A stretch of DNA of 41,655 bases from positions 1-41,655 of the forward strand of contig CAJOQK010000070.1 in NCBI GenBank assembly GCA_905236885.1, given 5' to 3'. Each line of letters starts with the position of its first letter. Position 1 is the first letter of the stretch. A program made the translations under genes and the position numbers. This DNA is from an uncultured Bacteroidales bacterium (GTDB lineage: Bacteria; Bacteroidota; Bacteroidia; Bacteroidales; WCHB1-69). Below, piece after piece: positions 39,118 to 41,655 of this stretch. The notes beneath the pieces were generated by a model, which had not been told where the DNA came from, made no database searches, and saw only the letters and a program-made list of their open reading frames with translations.

Positions 39118-39971
39118 TACAGTTTGTTTTTTGAAAAACGGTTGGTGATAAAACGTCCGCTGATGCTCAATATCAGCACAATGATGGTTAAGACCAGTGC
39201 GGCGGCGTAAGCCCTGTCCACAACTTCTGGTATGGGACTTGTAAGCTGGAAAAACACGGCAAGGGGCAGGGTGGCGGCAGGCTGGGAGAGCGAGGTTGGA
39301 ATGCTGTCGGTATAGCCGGCGGTGAACATCACGCTGGCAGCGTCCCCGATGGCCCTTCCGATGGAGAGCAGGGTGGCGGTGGCGATGCCGGGCGCAATTT
39401 GCCGGACCACAACTTTGAGCGTTTCCCATCTGGTGGCGCCCAATGCATAGCTGGCATCAAGTATTTCCCGAGGAAAGTTGCGTGTCGCCTCGTCCATGGT
39501 ACGGATAAAAATGGGGATGATCAGCATGGTGATGACAATTATGCCGCCCAACAGGGAGGTTCGCAATCCGAAGAAAATCATGATTGTAAAGCCGAAAGCC
39601 CCATACACTATTGAAGGGACACCAAACAGCACGTCACAGGCTAACCGGAGCCAATAGGCTAATTTGGAGCTGGTTTTCAGGTAAACGTTGAGGTAGAACA
39701 CAACCGGAATCGATACCAGCAGCCCCAAAACGGTTGAAGCTCCGACAATGTAGAGGGAACCCACAATGGCGTTAGGGAAGCCGCCCTCTCCGCCCAGATA
39801 GGTTCCTGCGGTGGGCAGTTTGGTCAGCATGCTCCAGCTCATGGCTTTGCAGCCTTTGGAAAATATTGTCCAGATAACGCTGAAAACCAATAAAAACACA
39901 ATAGACATGGAAATCCACATCACGGTTTTGACCGCCCATTCTGAAACTTGTTTTTTGCGCTTTATATCCAT
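39117..39971 (-). CDS. pstA: Phosphate-type (PstA-like) ABC transporter permease
   Basis: AGTYLGGEGGFPNAIVGSLYIVGAS, GVPSIVYGAFGF, DASYALGATRWETLKVVVRQIAPGIATATLLSIGRAIGDAASVMFTAG. Confidence 0.92.
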   Translation of the reverse strand: MDIKRKKQVSEWAVKTVMWISMSIVFLLVFSVIWTIFSKGCKAMSWSMLTKLPTAGTYLGGEGGFPNAIVGSLYIVGASTVLGLLVSIPVVFYLNVYLKTSSKLAYWLRLACDVLFGVPSIVYGAFGFTIMIFFGLRTSLLGGIIVITMLIIPIFIRTMDEATRNFPREILDASYALGATRWETLKVVVRQIAPGIATATLLSIGRAIGDAASVMFTAGYTDSIPTSLSQPAATLPLAVFFQLTSPIPEVVDRAYAAALVLTIIVLILSISGRFITNRFSKNKL

Positions 39972-39973
39972 CT

Positions 39974-40867
39974 TTATTGCTGTGTTTTTTCCAAACGGTA
40001 AAGGATAATGCGAGACAATAAATTGAAAACCAATACTACAGCAAACAAAATCAGTGCTGCGAACATCAGTGCGGACTCGTAGAGGGGCATGGAGAGCATT
40101 TCACCATAATTGTTGGCAATCAGCGCGGGAATTGGATAGCCCGGATCCAAAATGCTTTTGGGAATACCTATGACGCAGCCGCATACCATTAATACTGCAA
40201 TGGTTTCACCCATGGCACGGGAAACGGCCAGCACGGTGGCCGCCGCAACACCTGACAGGGTTTTCCGCAGCACCACCTTGTGTGTGGTCTGCCATCGTGT
40301 GGCACCCAAAGCCAGGGAGGCCTCCCTCAATTCCATCGGAACGCTGGAGAATACCTCAATGAACAGGCTGACCAACAATGGAATGACCATGATTCCCAAT
40401 ACAATGCCTGCGGCCAGGATGGTGTATCCTGAAGAGAAATCCACAAAATGTGGGGCAAATCGGTTTGAAATCCAGGGCACAATCACCAGCACTCCCCACA
40501 CCCCGTAAATCACTGATGGAAGACCCGCCAGAATGTCCAGTGCGGGGAATACAAATTTTTTTACATGACTTTTGGCATATTCAGTAAGATATATGGCTGT
40601 AAACAATGAGATTGGAAAGGCCATGGCAATGGCCAGCACCGTCACCCAAACGGTTCCTATGATGAAGGGGAAAAAGCCGAATTCCCCTTTCATGGGCCGC
40701 CATTCACTGGAGGAGAGCAGGCTCCACAAGGATTTGTTTTCCAGCACAGGCGATGATTTCAGATATAGTCCTACGGCTATTGTCACCACCATCAGGATGG
40801 AGAACAGGCAGAGTCCGAGCATTACAGACTGCGCCAGTTTGTCCTTGACCATTCTTTTGTTGAACAT
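39974..40867 (-). CDS. pstC: Phosphate-type (PstC-like) ABC transporter permease
   Basis: FFPFIIGTVWVTVLAIAMAFPISLFTAIYLTEYA, LAGLPSVIYGVWGVLVIVPWI, ASLALGATRWQTTHKVVLRKTLSGVAAATVLAVSRAMGETIAVLMVCG. Confidence 0.92.
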   Translation of the reverse strand: MFNKRMVKDKLAQSVMLGLCLFSILMVVTIAVGLYLKSSPVLENKSLWSLLSSSEWRPMKGEFGFFPFIIGTVWVTVLAIAMAFPISLFTAIYLTEYAKSHVKKFVFPALDILAGLPSVIYGVWGVLVIVPWISNRFAPHFVDFSSGYTILAAGIVLGIMVIPLLVSLFIEVFSSVPMELREASLALGATRWQTTHKVVLRKTLSGVAAATVLAVSRAMGETIAVLMVCGCVIGIPKSILDPGYPIPALIANNYGEMLSMPLYESALMFAALILFAVVLVFNLLSRIILYRLEKTQQ

Positions 40868-40904
40868 AAGCCTCTTCCCTTGAAGTTTCTGTTGCTTGTT
40901 TTTG

Positions 40905-41655
40905 TCAGTTTTTCCCGTGCAGTTTGTCCAGCGCCTTCTCCAGTTTTTCCGAAGGGATGGAAATGTAGCCTACAGGCATGTTGTGCTGCTGCCCCTCAGT
41001 GAGCACATATTCCAGAAAAGCCACCACAATGGGGTTTGAGGGGACTCCGTGAGTGACCAGGTACAGGTCTCGGGCGGGTGGGGAGGGGTATTTGTCATCG
41101 GCCACAGCCTGCACAAAATCATCCTTATTGTCGTAAAAATATTCGTCGGGGGAGATGGTTCCGTCCCCGTTTCCGTCAATTGGGCAGACCATCAGTCCGG
41201 GATTTGGCTTGCGGCTCTTTTCATCGTAGGCGTAGCCGATGTTGTTCAGCCCGATACCAAGTTTGTCAGCCTGAATTGCGGAGGCCAGTCCGGGATCCGC
41301 ATATACGGCGGTGCCCAGCAGATCCTCCTGTTTTTTGCCCATCCATGCGGCAAAGGTTTCCGCTGCGCCGCAGGCATCGGAGCGGGTGTAGACATGAATC
41401 GGGGTTTTGTCGCTTGTGCCAAGCACCTGTCCCCAGGTGGTGTATTCGCCCGTGATCCAGATCTTGATGGCGGCCTCCTGGGAGATGCCGTGCTTCATCA
41501 GCTTGTCAGCCAAAGGGTTGTCGGCATTGATGGTGATAACCACCGCGTCCTTGGCCGAAGCGAACGGAACGGCACCCTTCTCCAATTCCGGGGGATAGAC
41601 CTCGCGGGAGACCATCCCGAGATCGACCACATCGGCCAGCACGTCGGTCATGCCC
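40905..41655 (-). CDS. pstS: PstS-family substrate-binding protein, C-terminal part (5' end outside window)
   Basis: VDLGMVSREVYPPELEKGAVPFASAKDAVVITINADNPLADKLM...WITGEYTTWGQV...IHVYTRSDACGAAETFAAWMG; upstream of pstC on the same strand. Confidence 0.82.
   Translation of the reverse strand, partial: GMTDVLADVVDLGMVSREVYPPELEKGAVPFASAKDAVVITINADNPLADKLMKHGISQEAAIKIWITGEYTTWGQVLGTSDKTPIHVYTRSDACGAAETFAAWMGKKQEDLLGTAVYADPGLASAIQADKLGIGLNNIGYAYDEKSRKPNPGLMVCPIDGNGDGTISPDEYFYDNKDDFVQAVADDKYPSPPARDLYLVTHGVPSNPIVVAFLEYVLTEGQQHNMPVGYISIPSEKLEKALDKLHGKN

Noticed and set aside
39118-39429. Upstream extension of the pstB ORF (MGNAQSCGPANCARHRHRHPALHRKG...)
   Set aside because: It overlaps pstA in another frame, has biased composition and no family resemblance; the PstB-like protein begins at ATG 39117 (MAIEIQHLNVYIKENQIL).
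1-41655. CRISPR arrays, tRNA/rRNA genes, IS elements, prophage or defence systems
   Set aside because: Looked for regular spaced repeats, cloverleaf-like segments, transposase/integrase and phage motifs in intergenic gaps and ORFs; none seen. The cys-spacer repeats lack uniform spacers and cas genes.

Overview
Bacteroidetes-type chromosomal window (Bacteroidales-like by gene content, T9SS tail and TAnnTTTG promoter motifs). Plus strand: 3' end of an sbcC-like gene, maf, then one near-continuous str-S10-spc-alpha ribosomal super-operon (rpsL to rplQ, about 18.5 kb) with secY, map, infA and rpoA embedded, ending in a strong intrinsic terminator. Accessory/housekeeping genes follow: mfd, a Nudix plus macro-like fusion, a VanX-like lipoprotein dipeptidase and a TonB-dependent receptor (minus); a T9SS-sorted protein, an acyl-CoA-synthetase/HPRT fusion, rbfA, a LolC/E-type permease and nnrD (plus); and a compact minus-strand run pstS-pstC-pstA-pstB-cysD-cysN-cysH. 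Best leads: (1) a 171-aa ORF of unknown family inserted between rpsD and rpoA; (2) a Pst-like ABC importer with a divergent binding protein (altered anion loop, EF-hand-like loop), directly followed by cysDNH, suggesting a possible sulfate/oxyanion uptake-assimilation operon; (3) a single-ORF FadD-HPRT fusion; (4) a Nudix plus macro-like fusion; (5) a repeat module in both intergenic spacers of cysDNH; (6) a perfect inverted repeat in the rpsL promoter region. All calls come from reading translations and sequence; no database search was run.
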